From: RYN-124 sp046262175
GTDB lineage: Bacteria > Actinomycetota > Actinomycetes > Mycobacteriales > SCTD01
Direction of reading: 5' to 3'
DNA: 5,106 nt
Assembly (NCBI GenBank): GCA_046262175.1
Contig: JBHENF010000210.1
Location: forward strand, 1 to 5,106
Part shown: positions 1 through 5,106 of the stretch, piece after piece
Layout: each line of letters starts with the position of its first letter
Numbering within the stretch: position 1 is the first letter of the stretch
The notes under the pieces: generated by a model
The model's database searches: none
What the model saw: the letters and a program-made list of their open reading frames with translations, nothing else
Told to the model about the DNA's origin: nothing
Made by a program: the position numbers and the translations under genes

Positions 1-20
1 ATGACTGTCTCGCCTGCCAT
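1..20 (-). CDS. ssb: Single-stranded DNA-binding protein, N-terminal fragment (cut by left edge)
   Basis: Six codons and two bases are visible, reading leftwards: Met-Ala-Gly-Glu-Thr-Val, with the next codon starting AT. MAGETV(I) is the usual N-terminus of actinobacterial SSB. The ATG at 20-18 is preceded by GAGGAG (31-26 on minus) with a 5-nt spacer, a good ribosome binding site. The frame starts 22 bases after the rpsF stop, exactly where ssb sits in the conserved rpsF-ssb-rpsR-rplI cluster. SSB coats single-stranded DNA during replication and repair. The OB fold and acidic tail lie outside the window. The call rests on the short match plus gene order. Confidence 0.85.
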
Positions 21-25
21 GAATA

Positions 26-31
26 CTCCTC
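26..31 (-). promoter_or_regulatory. Ribosome binding site of ssb
   Basis: GAGGAG on the minus strand, five bases before the ATG at 20-18. It lies in the short rpsF-ssb gap, so ssb is translated from its own site on the rpsF transcript. The site supports the reality of the otherwise very short edge fragment. Confidence 0.75.
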
Positions 32-42
32 GACTGCCGGGG

Positions 43-333
43 CTAGCGCTGGTCTGGCCGGATGACCTTGGTGCGCAGGACCGACTCGTTGAGGTTGAGC
101 TGGCGGTCCAGTTCCTGGACGGCGGCCGGCTCGGCCTGCAGGTCGACGACCGCGTAGATGCCCTCGACCTTCTTGTCGATCTCGAAGGTCAGCCGACGGC
201 GCCCCCAGACGTCGACCTTCTCGACGGTGCCGCCGCCGGTGCGGACGACATTGAGGAAGGTGTCGAGCGAGGGAGCGATGGTCCGCTCCTCGAGGTCGGG
301 GTCGAGGATGACCATGAGCTCGTAGTGACGCAA
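43..333 (-). CDS. rpsF: 30S ribosomal protein S6
   Basis: Small-subunit ribosomal protein that pairs with S18 on the 16S rRNA platform. From the TTG at 333-331 it is 96 residues, normal for S6. It begins MRHYELMVILDP, the standard S6 opening, and carries VWGRRRLTFEI near residues 43-53 and a C-terminal NESVLRTKVIRP segment. A GTG at 342-340 in the same frame would add three residues (V/M-G-L). I prefer TTG: the AGGAGG run ends 7-11 bases before TTG but abuts the GTG, and S6 proteins normally start at M-R-H-Y-E. It heads a leftward operon with ssb 22 bases downstream. Its leader contains a likely S6:S18-binding RNA structure, so translation is probably autoregulated. Identity is near certain; only the start is debatable. 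Confidence 0.97.
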   Translation of the reverse strand: MRHYELMVILDPDLEERTIAPSLDTFLNVVRTGGGTVEKVDVWGRRRLTFEIDKKVEGIYAVVDLQAEPAAVQELDRQLNLNESVLRTKVIRPDQR

Positions 334-344
334 CAGACCCACCT

Positions 345-387
345 CCTCCTGTGGACTAAGCGGCTACGGACGATCCGTAGCAGGAGG
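345..387 (-). ncRNA. S6:S18 autoregulatory leader motif of rpsF (S6S18CBM-like)
   Basis: Read 5' to 3' on the minus strand, CCUCCUG (387-381) pairs perfectly with CAGGAGG (351-345) as a 7-bp outer stem. Inside it, CUACGGA (380-374), loop UCG and UCCGUAG (370-364) form a perfect 7-bp hairpin. The two stems are contiguous on the 5' side. The 3' side has a 12-nt bulge (363-352) that begins with CCG. A CCG in a bulge between a stem and a hairpin, just upstream of rpsF, is the published description of the S6:S18 complex-binding motif, which mimics the 16S rRNA site. The 3' strand of the outer stem is the rpsF Shine-Dalgarno, so stabilisation by S6:S18 should block initiation. The pairing is seen directly; protein binding is inferred from the family. 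Confidence 0.8.
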
Positions 388-412
388 GTGTTCGCGTCAG
401 CAAACCTGCGAG

Positions 413-418
413 AGGCTA
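413..418 (-). promoter_or_regulatory. Possible -10 element for the rpsF operon
   Basis: TAGCCT (minus, 418-413) fits the actinobacterial TANNNT -10 pattern. It would place a transcript start near 406, giving a leader of roughly 70 bases that contains the whole S6:S18 motif. The hexamer includes the stop codon of the upstream cupredoxin-like gene. No convincing -35 is visible, so this is a weak call; rpsF could also be transcribed from further upstream. Confidence 0.25.
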
Positions 419-1213
419 CCTGACCGGAACCGCCGGGCCGGTACGACGACGGCCGCGGGCAGCCGGGTGCGCGAGCAGCAGCCGTACCAGCAGAGAGGCG
501 ACGCCGGCCGCGGCCACGGCGGCCAGCGCCGCGGGCAGCCCGTAGCGCCGGGCGGTCGACGGCTCGGCGAGCCGGCCTGGCGAGACGGCGACGGCAGGGC
601 CGGCCGAGGCGGTCGGCTCCGGCGACTGCTCGCCCTCGGTGCCGGGGAGCACCGGCGCGACGTCCGGCGCCGGACCGCCGGGCGAGGGCTCGGCAGAGGG
701 GAGCTCGCCGCTGATGAGCGGCGGTCCGACCGCGCCGGTACCGCCGGTGGGCGACGAGGCCGGCGATGCGCCCGCCGGGGCCGGCGATGCGGCGGGGGAC
801 TGCGCCGGGGCGGGCGACGGTCCGGGCGCGGTGCTGCCGGGCGGCGACGGCGCGCCGGAGGCGGTCGCCGCCGGCAGGAGCACCTTCCCGCTGAACTGCT
901 CGAGGTCGTTGGTGCTGCCGTACGTGTAGGTCCCGGGCTTGGTCAGCGTGCCGGCCGTGGCCCGGCCCATGGGCGGCAGCGGGCCGGTGTCGAACCGCCA
1001 GTTGTCGCTCGTCGCCTTCGCCCCGTGCACGAACGTCGGGTCGCTGTTGAGGAACTGGACCGTGTCCCCGGCCGCGACCGTCACCGACGAGGGCTTCGGC
1101 CCACTCGCCGTCAGCTCGATCGTGACCGTCTTCGCCGCCGAGGCCGGCGCGACACCGCACACCGTGGCGGCAGCGACGAGCAGCAGCACGAAGGCCGCGC
1201 GCAGTCGAGTCAC
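416..1213 (-). CDS. Exported, membrane-anchored cupredoxin-like protein lacking copper ligands
   Basis: From the GTG at 1213-1211 the protein is 265 residues; a TTG at 1231 would give 271. Residue numbers here follow the 271-residue form. A Sec signal peptide (R9 to about A32, cleavage near ASA-A) precedes a plastocyanin-like beta domain at about 34-119, with VTVAAGDTVQFLN, FVHG and KPGTYTYG. A Pro/Ala/Ser/Gly-rich linker follows (about 121-225), then one transmembrane helix (about 231-254) and a basic tail (RGRRR). The product should sit outside the membrane with its C-terminus inside. Only H69 resembles a type I copper ligand; the strand that normally carries Cys, His and Met reads YGSTNDLEQFSGK. 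Redox copper binding is therefore unlikely, and the function is unknown. The start is uncertain because GGAGGA directly abuts the GTG. It ends 82 bases before the rpsF start and is divergent from nfo. Confidence 0.85.
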   Translation of the reverse strand: MTRLRAAFVLLLVAAATVCGVAPASAAKTVTIELTASGPKPSSVTVAAGDTVQFLNSDPTFVHGAKATSDNWRFDTGPLPPMGRATAGTLTKPGTYTYGSTNDLEQFSGKVLLPAATASGAPSPPGSTAPGPSPAPAQSPAASPAPAGASPASSPTGGTGAVGPPLISGELPSAEPSPGGPAPDVAPVLPGTEGEQSPEPTASAGPAVAVSPGRLAEPSTARRYGLPAALAAVAAAGVASLLVRLLLAHPAARGRRRTGPAVPVR

Positions 1214-1236
1214 TCCTCCATGGTGCACCAACGACG

Positions 1237-1248
1237 TACGGTCGAACC
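1237..1248 (+). promoter_or_regulatory. Candidate -10 element for a leaderless nfo transcript
   Basis: TACGGT at 1237-1242 matches TANNNT. Six bases (1243-1248) separate it from the A of the nfo ATG at 1249, which is the spacing expected if transcription begins on the start codon. There is no Shine-Dalgarno before nfo, which agrees with leaderless translation, a common mode in actinobacteria. No -35 consensus is evident. The element lies between the two divergent starts, so it must overlap any promoter of the minus-strand cupredoxin-like gene. Confidence 0.5.
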
Positions 1249-2010
1249 ATGCTCAAGATCGGCGCGCACGTGGATCGCAACGACCCGATCGGCGAGGGGA
1301 CGGCGCGCGGCGCCGACCTGGTGCAGTTCTTCCTGGGCGACCCGCAGGGGTGGAAGAAGCCGGTCGTGCCGGAGCTGGGCGACACCGCTGGGCTGGACCT
1401 GTACGTGCACGCCCCGTACATCGTCAATGTGGCGACCAGCAACAACAAGATCCGCATCCCGAGCCGCAAGATCCTGGCCGACCAGGCCGCGGCGGCCGCA
1501 GCCCTCGGCGCCAAAGGGCTCATCGTCCACGGCGGTCACGTGAGCAAGGGCGACGACCCGATGCTCGGGATCGAGAACTGGGTGAAGACGTTCGAGAGAA
1601 TGCAGGCGCCGCTCCCGATCCTCATCGAGAACACCGCCGGCGGCGAGCTCGCGATGGCCCGCCGCTTCGACGCGCTCGCCCGGCTGTGGGACGCGGTCGG
1701 CTCGTACGACAACGTCGGGTTCTGCCTGGACACCTGCCACGCCCACGCCGGCGGCGAGGACCTGGTGGACGTGGTCGACCGGGCGAAGGCGATCACCGGC
1801 CGGATCGACCTCGTGCACGCCAACGACTCGCGGGACGCCTTCGACAGTGGCGCCGACCGGCACGCCAACTTCGGCTCCGGGCAGATCGACCCCGACGTCC
1901 TCGTCGCCGTCGTCGCCGCGGCAGGCGCGCCGGTCGTGTGCGAGACGCCGGGCGGCGTGGACGGGCAGTCGCAGGACATCGCCTTTCTCCGGAGCCACCT
2001 GGGCAGGTGA
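1249..2010 (+). CDS. nfo: Deoxyribonuclease IV (AP endonuclease, Nfo family)
   Basis: The 253-residue protein is a TIM-barrel base-excision-repair enzyme that cleaves DNA 5' to abasic sites and trims blocked 3' ends, using a trinuclear metal centre in the cytoplasm. It is about 30 residues shorter than E. coli Nfo but close to the mycobacterial enzyme. All nine ligands can be placed by motif: H54 (VHAPYIVN), H94 (VHGGH), E127 (ILIENTAGG), D161 and H164 (CLDTCHAH), H190 (LVHAND), D203 and H205 (GADRHANFGSG) and E232 (CETPGG). It should therefore be active. The start ATG has no Shine-Dalgarno and a well-placed -10, so it is probably leaderless. It is divergent from the cupredoxin-like gene with a very short gap. 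The amidase gene follows 28 bases downstream on the same strand, so co-transcription is likely. Confidence 0.96.
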   Translation: MLKIGAHVDRNDPIGEGTARGADLVQFFLGDPQGWKKPVVPELGDTAGLDLYVHAPYIVNVATSNNKIRIPSRKILADQAAAAAALGAKGLIVHGGHVSKGDDPMLGIENWVKTFERMQAPLPILIENTAGGELAMARRFDALARLWDAVGSYDNVGFCLDTCHAHAGGEDLVDVVDRAKAITGRIDLVHANDSRDAFDSGADRHANFGSGQIDPDVLVAVVAAAGAPVVCETPGGVDGQSQDIAFLRSHLGR

Positions 2011-2038
2011 CGCCGGTCACGCGTCGAACTGACTGCCC

Positions 2039-3394
2039 GTGCGCCGCCTCGCCGTCCTCGTGACCGCCGCCCTCCTCGCCCCGGCCGTCCCCTCGCTCGC
2101 CGCCGGGTCGACCGTCGTCCGGCCGCTGGTCGAGGCGGTCCAGCTGCCTGCCGACGGGCTGCACCGGCTCGCCGCCGGCGAGCGGATGATCGGCGTCACG
2201 TGGACCTGCGGAGCGCCGCGGGTGGACGCCCGCTGGCACACCGCGGTCGGCTGGACGTCGTGGCGGCTGGCCGAGGACGACAGCGACGAGCCGGAGGCGG
2301 CGGAGCGCACCGGCACCCGGCGCGGCACCGAGCCGGTGTGGCGACCGACCGGCGCGGACCTGGTGCAGGTACGGGTGACCGGCGCCGCCACCGGGCTGCG
2401 GCTGGTCAGTGTGCTCGACGGGACGGCGAAGCGCCTGCACGGCGCGGTCGCCCACGCGGGCTCGGGCACCGCGCTGCTGGGCGACGTCCGCAGCCGCGCC
2501 GACTGGGGCGCTGACGAGTCCATCCGCGAGGGGAAGCCGGAGTACGCGAGCGGCGTCGATGCCGTCGTCGTGCACCACACCGCGCAGGGCAACGACTACC
2601 GCGAGGCCGACGTACCGGCTCTGATCCGGGCCGACTACGCGTACCACGTCAAGGGCCGCGGCTGGAGCGACCTCGGCTACAACCTGCTGGTCGACCGGTT
2701 CGGGCACATCTGGGAGGGCCGCGCGGGTGGGATCGGCCGGGCCACGATCGGCGCACACGCCCAGGGCTTCAACACCCGGACGGTCGGTGTCTCGCTGATC
2801 GGCGACATGACCCAGGGCCAGCCGCCGGCCGCCGCCGTCAAGGCGATGGCGCGGGTGGCGGCGTACGCCGCGGCGACCTGGCGGTTCGACCCGACCTCGA
2901 GCGCCGTGCTGACGAGCCGTGGATCGCCGCGGTACCCGAGCGGCCGCAAGGTCGAGCTGCACCGGGTCTTCGGCCACCTCGAGACCGGCCAGACGTCGTG
3001 CCCCGGCTCGCTGCAGAACCGGCTGCCCGACATCCGCAAGGGCGCGGCGGCGCTGCTCGGACCGGCCCCGCGCATCGACGACGTGACCGTGTCCGGCGCC
3101 CCGGTGCACGCGCCGGTGCCGCTGACGGTGCAGGCGACGCTCAGCCGCGAGGCGCCGTGGACGGCGTCGGTACGGGACGAGGACGGCCGGCTGGTGAAGA
3201 CGGCCAGCGGCGAGTCCACCCTGGCGAGCATCGAGTGGAACGGCCTGGTCGGGCTGACCGACAGCGACCCGGCGGTGCTGCCGGCCCGGGAGGGCACGTA
3301 CACGTGGTCGGTCCAGGTCGACGACGGCTACCACCGGGCGGTGCGGCGCACGGGAACCGTGCTGGTCGGGCTGCCCGTCGTGCCGAGCGGCTAA
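2039..3394 (+). CDS. Secreted N-acetylmuramoyl-L-alanine amidase / PGRP with C-terminal FlgD-like Ig domain
   Basis: A 451-residue exported protein predicted to cut the amide bond between muramic acid and the stem peptide of peptidoglycan. The signal peptide spans 1 to about 22. Residues 25-125 form an N-terminal domain typical of actinobacterial PGRP proteins (GVTWTCGAPRVDARW, then GTEPVWR). The Amidase_2/PGRP domain spans about 152-340, with VVVHHTA, LGYNLLVDRFGHIWEGR, GAHAQGFN and FGHLETGQTSCPG. Zinc ligands would be H179, H313 and C321, all present, so hydrolysis is expected. Residues about 345-445 look like a FlgD-type Ig fold (VRDEDGRLVKT, EWNGL, EGTYTWSVQVDDG). The GTG start is the first GTG/ATG/TTG after an in-frame TGA at 2030-2032, and no Shine-Dalgarno is visible. 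It follows nfo by 28 bases and probably shares its transcript. Its stop overlaps that of the convergent MerR gene. Substrate preference cannot be told from sequence. Confidence 0.93.
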   Translation: MRRLAVLVTAALLAPAVPSLAAGSTVVRPLVEAVQLPADGLHRLAAGERMIGVTWTCGAPRVDARWHTAVGWTSWRLAEDDSDEPEAAERTGTRRGTEPVWRPTGADLVQVRVTGAATGLRLVSVLDGTAKRLHGAVAHAGSGTALLGDVRSRADWGADESIREGKPEYASGVDAVVVHHTAQGNDYREADVPALIRADYAYHVKGRGWSDLGYNLLVDRFGHIWEGRAGGIGRATIGAHAQGFNTRTVGVSLIGDMTQGQPPAAAVKAMARVAAYAAATWRFDPTSSAVLTSRGSPRYPSGRKVELHRVFGHLETGQTSCPGSLQNRLPDIRKGAAALLGPAPRIDDVTVSGAPVHAPVPLTVQATLSREAPWTASVRDEDGRLVKTASGESTLASIEWNGLVGLTDSDPAVLPAREGTYTWSVQVDDGYHRAVRRTGTVLVGLPVVPSG

Positions 3395-4128
3395 CGACCG
3401 AGCTCCTCGCCGAGCGCCGCGTCCACCGCCTGCGCCATCGCGAGCCGGAACGCCGCCAGCACCGCCTGCGAGGCGACCGGCTGCACCCGCTCCACGGCCT
3501 GCTGGACGCGCGGCCACTCCTCCTCCGGCTGCCCGGCGTCGGCGAACGCCCGCCACACCGTGTCGCGGAACATGTCGACGTAGATCCGGGCCGCCGCCTG
3601 CGCGTGCTCGTTGACCTTCAACTGGGCGGCCACGACGGCCTCGGGCGGGATGCCGAGCGCGACCACCTGCAGGCCCGCGCGCAGCAGGCTGGGGCTGTCG
3701 ATGCGCAGCCGCCCGTCCGGCAGCAGCGCGACGACGCCGAGTTCGACCAGCCGGTCCAGCAGCGCGTCCGTGAGCTCCGTCCCCGAGCGGGATGCCAACC
3801 CGGCGCGGTCCAGGACCTCCGGCTCCTCCGGCAGCCACGGCGTGAGCAGCGCGCGATGCAGCGCGAGCCCCGGCGCGGTCACCCCGGCCGGTGCGGCGGC
3901 CAGCACCCGCTCGACCGCGCCCAGCGTGTAGCCGTCGGCCAGCATCTCCTTGACCATCTGCAGCCGGGCGAGGTGCTCCTCGTCGTACAGGCCGGTGCGG
4001 CCGCGCAGCCGCGGCGGGGGCAGCAGCCCGCGGGAGGCGTAGGCGCGGATGTTGCGCACGGTCATCCCGACCCGGGCCGCGAGCTCGTCGATCGTCAGCC
4101 CGGCAGAGGTGGCGCTCGTCACGGACAT
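3391..4128 (-). CDS. MerR-family transcriptional regulator with helical effector domain
   Basis: A 245-residue DNA-binding regulator. Residues about 11-75 are a MerR winged helix-turn-helix: LTIDELAARVGMTVRNIRAYASR, split as LTIDELAARVG and MTVRNIRAY, then GLLPPPRLRGRTGLYDEEHLARL. The remainder (about 85-240) is predicted helical and matches no sensor domain I recognise. The protein has no cysteine at all, which argues against a CueR/ZntR/SoxR-type metal or redox sensor. The ATG at 4128-4126 follows AAGAGGGG with almost no spacer; the GTG two codons later (4122-4120) is better spaced and is a plausible alternative. It is divergent from the membrane protein gene, with a palindrome in the shared 71-bp region, so it probably controls that gene and itself. 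Its TAG overlaps the amidase TAA. Confidence 0.9.
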   Translation of the reverse strand: MSVTSATSAGLTIDELAARVGMTVRNIRAYASRGLLPPPRLRGRTGLYDEEHLARLQMVKEMLADGYTLGAVERVLAAAPAGVTAPGLALHRALLTPWLPEEPEVLDRAGLASRSGTELTDALLDRLVELGVVALLPDGRLRIDSPSLLRAGLQVVALGIPPEAVVAAQLKVNEHAQAAARIYVDMFRDTVWRAFADAGQPEEEWPRVQQAVERVQPVASQAVLAAFRLAMAQAVDAALGEELGR

Positions 4129-4145
4129 CCCCTCTTGCGCTATGT

Positions 4146-4174
4146 GACAGCGCTGATGTTACATCGGTGCTGTC
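4146..4174. promoter_or_regulatory. 29-bp interrupted palindrome, candidate MerR operator
   Basis: GACAGC-gct-GATGT-t-ACATC-ggt-GCTGTC. The two 14-base arms match at 12 positions around a central T, with mismatches only inside the gct/ggt blocks. It lies in the middle of the divergent MerR/membrane-protein region. MerR proteins bind dyad sites overlapping or between promoter elements. On minus, TAACAT (4161-4156) inside the dyad fits TANNNT and could be the -10 of the MerR gene. On plus, TTGCGC (4135-4140) and TTACAT (4159-4164), 18 bases apart, could be a weak promoter for the membrane protein. The symmetry is directly visible; regulator binding is inferred from position. Confidence 0.65.
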
Positions 4175-4188
4175 GCGTTCCCCTGCTG

Positions 4189-4193
4189 AGGAG
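4189..4193 (+). promoter_or_regulatory. Ribosome binding site of the membrane protein gene
   Basis: AGGAG (within GAGGAG, 4188-4193) with a 6-base spacer before the ATG at 4200. This fixes the start of the right-edge gene well, better than most other starts in this window. Confidence 0.75.
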
Positions 4194-4199
4194 TGGTAC

Positions 4200-5106
4200 A
4201 TGCCCGGTCTCGCGTACGGAACCCTGCTCGCGAAGGTAGAAGACCGCCCCGCCGGCGGAGCGGAGCTGTCCCAGATTCTCGAGGCGAGCCTGATCTTCGC
4301 CGTCGTCCTCGGCGGCCTCGCCTGGTACGTGCGCACGCACCGGCAGAACGACCCCAGCCGCGAGCCGCGCCTCGCGCTCCGCATGGCGAAGGTCGCCGCC
4401 TTCCCGGTGTGGGGCGCGCTCCCACTGCAGCTGCTGCGCCTGTCGCTGCTCGTCGCGCTCTTCGGCATGTACTGGGACATCAGCCTGCACATCGACCGCG
4501 GCCGCGACGCCGGCCCCCTCGCGAACCCGGCGCACTGGTTCATCCTGTTCGGCCTGTCCGGGGTGTTCGCGTCCGGCGCGATCTCCATGGCGCTGGCACG
4601 CGACCCGCTGCCGGCCGGGACGATCCGGCTGACCTCCCGCTGGCGCACGCCCGTCGGCGCCGGGCTGCTGCTCGGCTGCGGCGCCTTCTCCCTGCTCGGC
4701 TTCCCGCTCGACGACGTCTGGCACAAGCTGTTCGGCCAGGACGTCACCCTGTTCGGGCCCACGCACCTGATGCTCATCGGCGGCGCCAGCCTGGCCACGT
4801 ACGCCGGCTGGATCCTCATGATGGAGGGCATCCAGGTCACCGGCGTCCGCAGTCAGTGGGTGCGGCTCGGCGAGTGGGCCGTGGCCGGCGGGTTCCTCGT
4901 GGGCCTGTCGACGTTCCAGGCCGAGTTCGACTTCGGGGTGCCGCAGTTCCGGTTCGTGCTCGAGCCCGTGATGGTCATGGCGGCCGCCTCGGTCGCGCTC
5001 GTCACCGCCCGCGTACGCCTCGGCCGAGGTGGAGCGCTCGCCGCGTGGGCCTCCTTCCTCGTTCTCCGCGGGCTGATCACGTTCCTCGTCACGATCCCGC
5101 TGGGCG
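4200..5106 (+). CDS. Polytopic membrane protein with repeated H-x3-G-x-D...P-x-H loops, C-terminus cut by right edge
   Basis: The frame is open from ATG 4200 to the window end (302 codons plus one base). It has about eight hydrophobic segments, near residues 26-44, 74-92, 112-133, 152-170, 187-208, 222-240, 253-272 and 280 to the edge. Basic loops at 45-66, 134-150, 209-222 and 271-278 are inside by the positive-inside rule, which puts the N-terminus and the loops after segments 2, 4 and 6 outside. Two of those outer loops carry the same pattern: D93-x3-H97-x3-G101-x-D103-x6-P110-x-H112 and D171-x3-H175-x3-G179-x-D181-x5-P187-x-H189. The third (E242-x3-G246, P256-x-M258) looks like a degenerate copy. 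I do not recognise the family with confidence. The His/Asp sets could bind a metal or cofactor. It is probably controlled by the divergent MerR regulator. Confidence 0.85.
   Translation, partial: MPGLAYGTLLAKVEDRPAGGAELSQILEASLIFAVVLGGLAWYVRTHRQNDPSREPRLALRMAKVAAFPVWGALPLQLLRLSLLVALFGMYWDISLHIDRGRDAGPLANPAHWFILFGLSGVFASGAISMALARDPLPAGTIRLTSRWRTPVGAGLLLGCGAFSLLGFPLDDVWHKLFGQDVTLFGPTHLMLIGGASLATYAGWILMMEGIQVTGVRSQWVRLGEWAVAGGFLVGLSTFQAEFDFGVPQFRFVLEPVMVMAAASVALVTARVRLGRGGALAAWASFLVLRGLITFLVTIPLG

Noticed and set aside
363..381. Perfect 8-bp inverted repeat as a rho-independent terminator for the cupredoxin-like gene
   Set aside because: No T-run follows on the minus strand, and the hairpin fits better as the inner stem of the S6:S18 leader motif. 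A minor terminator role is not excluded.
1..423. Plus-strand 140-codon frame at the left edge
   Set aside because: It is antisense to ssb, the rpsF coding region and the rpsF leader, all well supported; its Asp/Leu-rich translation has no recognisable domain.
1157..1159. C25 in the signal region of the cupredoxin-like protein as a lipobox cysteine
   Set aside because: The preceding residues are A-T-V rather than L-[AS]-[GA], and an ASA-A signal peptidase I site follows; the C-terminal helix already provides an anchor.
189..1523. 444-codon minus-strand frame across rpsF, the cupredoxin-like gene and nfo
   Set aside because: Low-complexity Arg/Ala-rich translation overlapping three genes with clear families; no plausible start signal.
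3391..4128. MerR protein as a copper or zinc sensor linked to the cupredoxin-like gene
   Set aside because: It has no cysteines, and the cupredoxin-like protein lacks copper ligands and lies about 2 kb away in a different transcription unit.
2998..4239. Plus-strand frame of about 413 codons across the amidase end and the MerR gene
   Set aside because: Arg/Gly/Ala-rich shadow frame, out of phase with the amidase and antisense to the MerR gene, whose product has clear motifs.
1793..4840. Very long open frame on the minus strand (about 1000 codons)
   Set aside because: It runs antisense through nfo, the amidase and the membrane protein, and mostly in another frame of the MerR gene. Its translation is Arg/Ala/Gly-rich with no domain. 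It is a shadow of high-GC codon bias.

Overview
The window is very GC-rich, with G/C-dominated third codon positions, GTG/TTG starts and actinobacterial-type proteins. It most likely comes from the chromosome of a high-GC actinomycete. The genus cannot be read from this sequence. Coding density is close to complete, there is no gene-free stretch over 300 bases, and I see no mobile element, tRNA, rRNA or CRISPR array.

Layout. Positions 1-20 (minus) hold the first six codons of ssb, the single-strand DNA-binding protein. Positions 43-333 (minus) encode ribosomal protein S6 (rpsF), so this is the start of the usual rpsF-ssb-(rpsR-rplI) cluster, running leftwards out of the window. The rpsF leader (345-387, minus) folds into a stem, a bulge opening with CCG, and a hairpin. 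That is the architecture of the S6:S18 autoregulatory RNA motif, and its outer stem covers the rpsF Shine-Dalgarno. Upstream, also on minus, 416-1213 encodes an exported, membrane-anchored protein with a cupredoxin-like domain that has lost its copper ligands.

That gene starts almost back to back with nfo (1249-2010, plus), a deoxyribonuclease IV with all nine expected metal ligands. Only about 35 bp separate the two starts, and nfo looks leaderless. Downstream of nfo, 2039-3394 (plus) encodes a secreted peptidoglycan amidase/PGRP with an N-terminal actinobacterial domain, a zinc amidase domain and a FlgD-like Ig domain. Its stop codon overlaps the stop of a convergent MerR-type regulator (3391-4128, minus).

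The MerR gene is divergent from a polytopic membrane protein (4200 to the right edge, plus, incomplete). The 71-bp gap between them carries a 29-bp interrupted palindrome that is the obvious candidate operator. The membrane protein is the least explained gene here. It appears to be built from repeated two-helix units, each with an extracytoplasmic loop of the form H-x3-G-x-D-x5/6-P-x-H (two good copies and a degenerate third). This suggests an uncharacterised metal- or cofactor-binding membrane protein under control of the adjacent MerR regulator.
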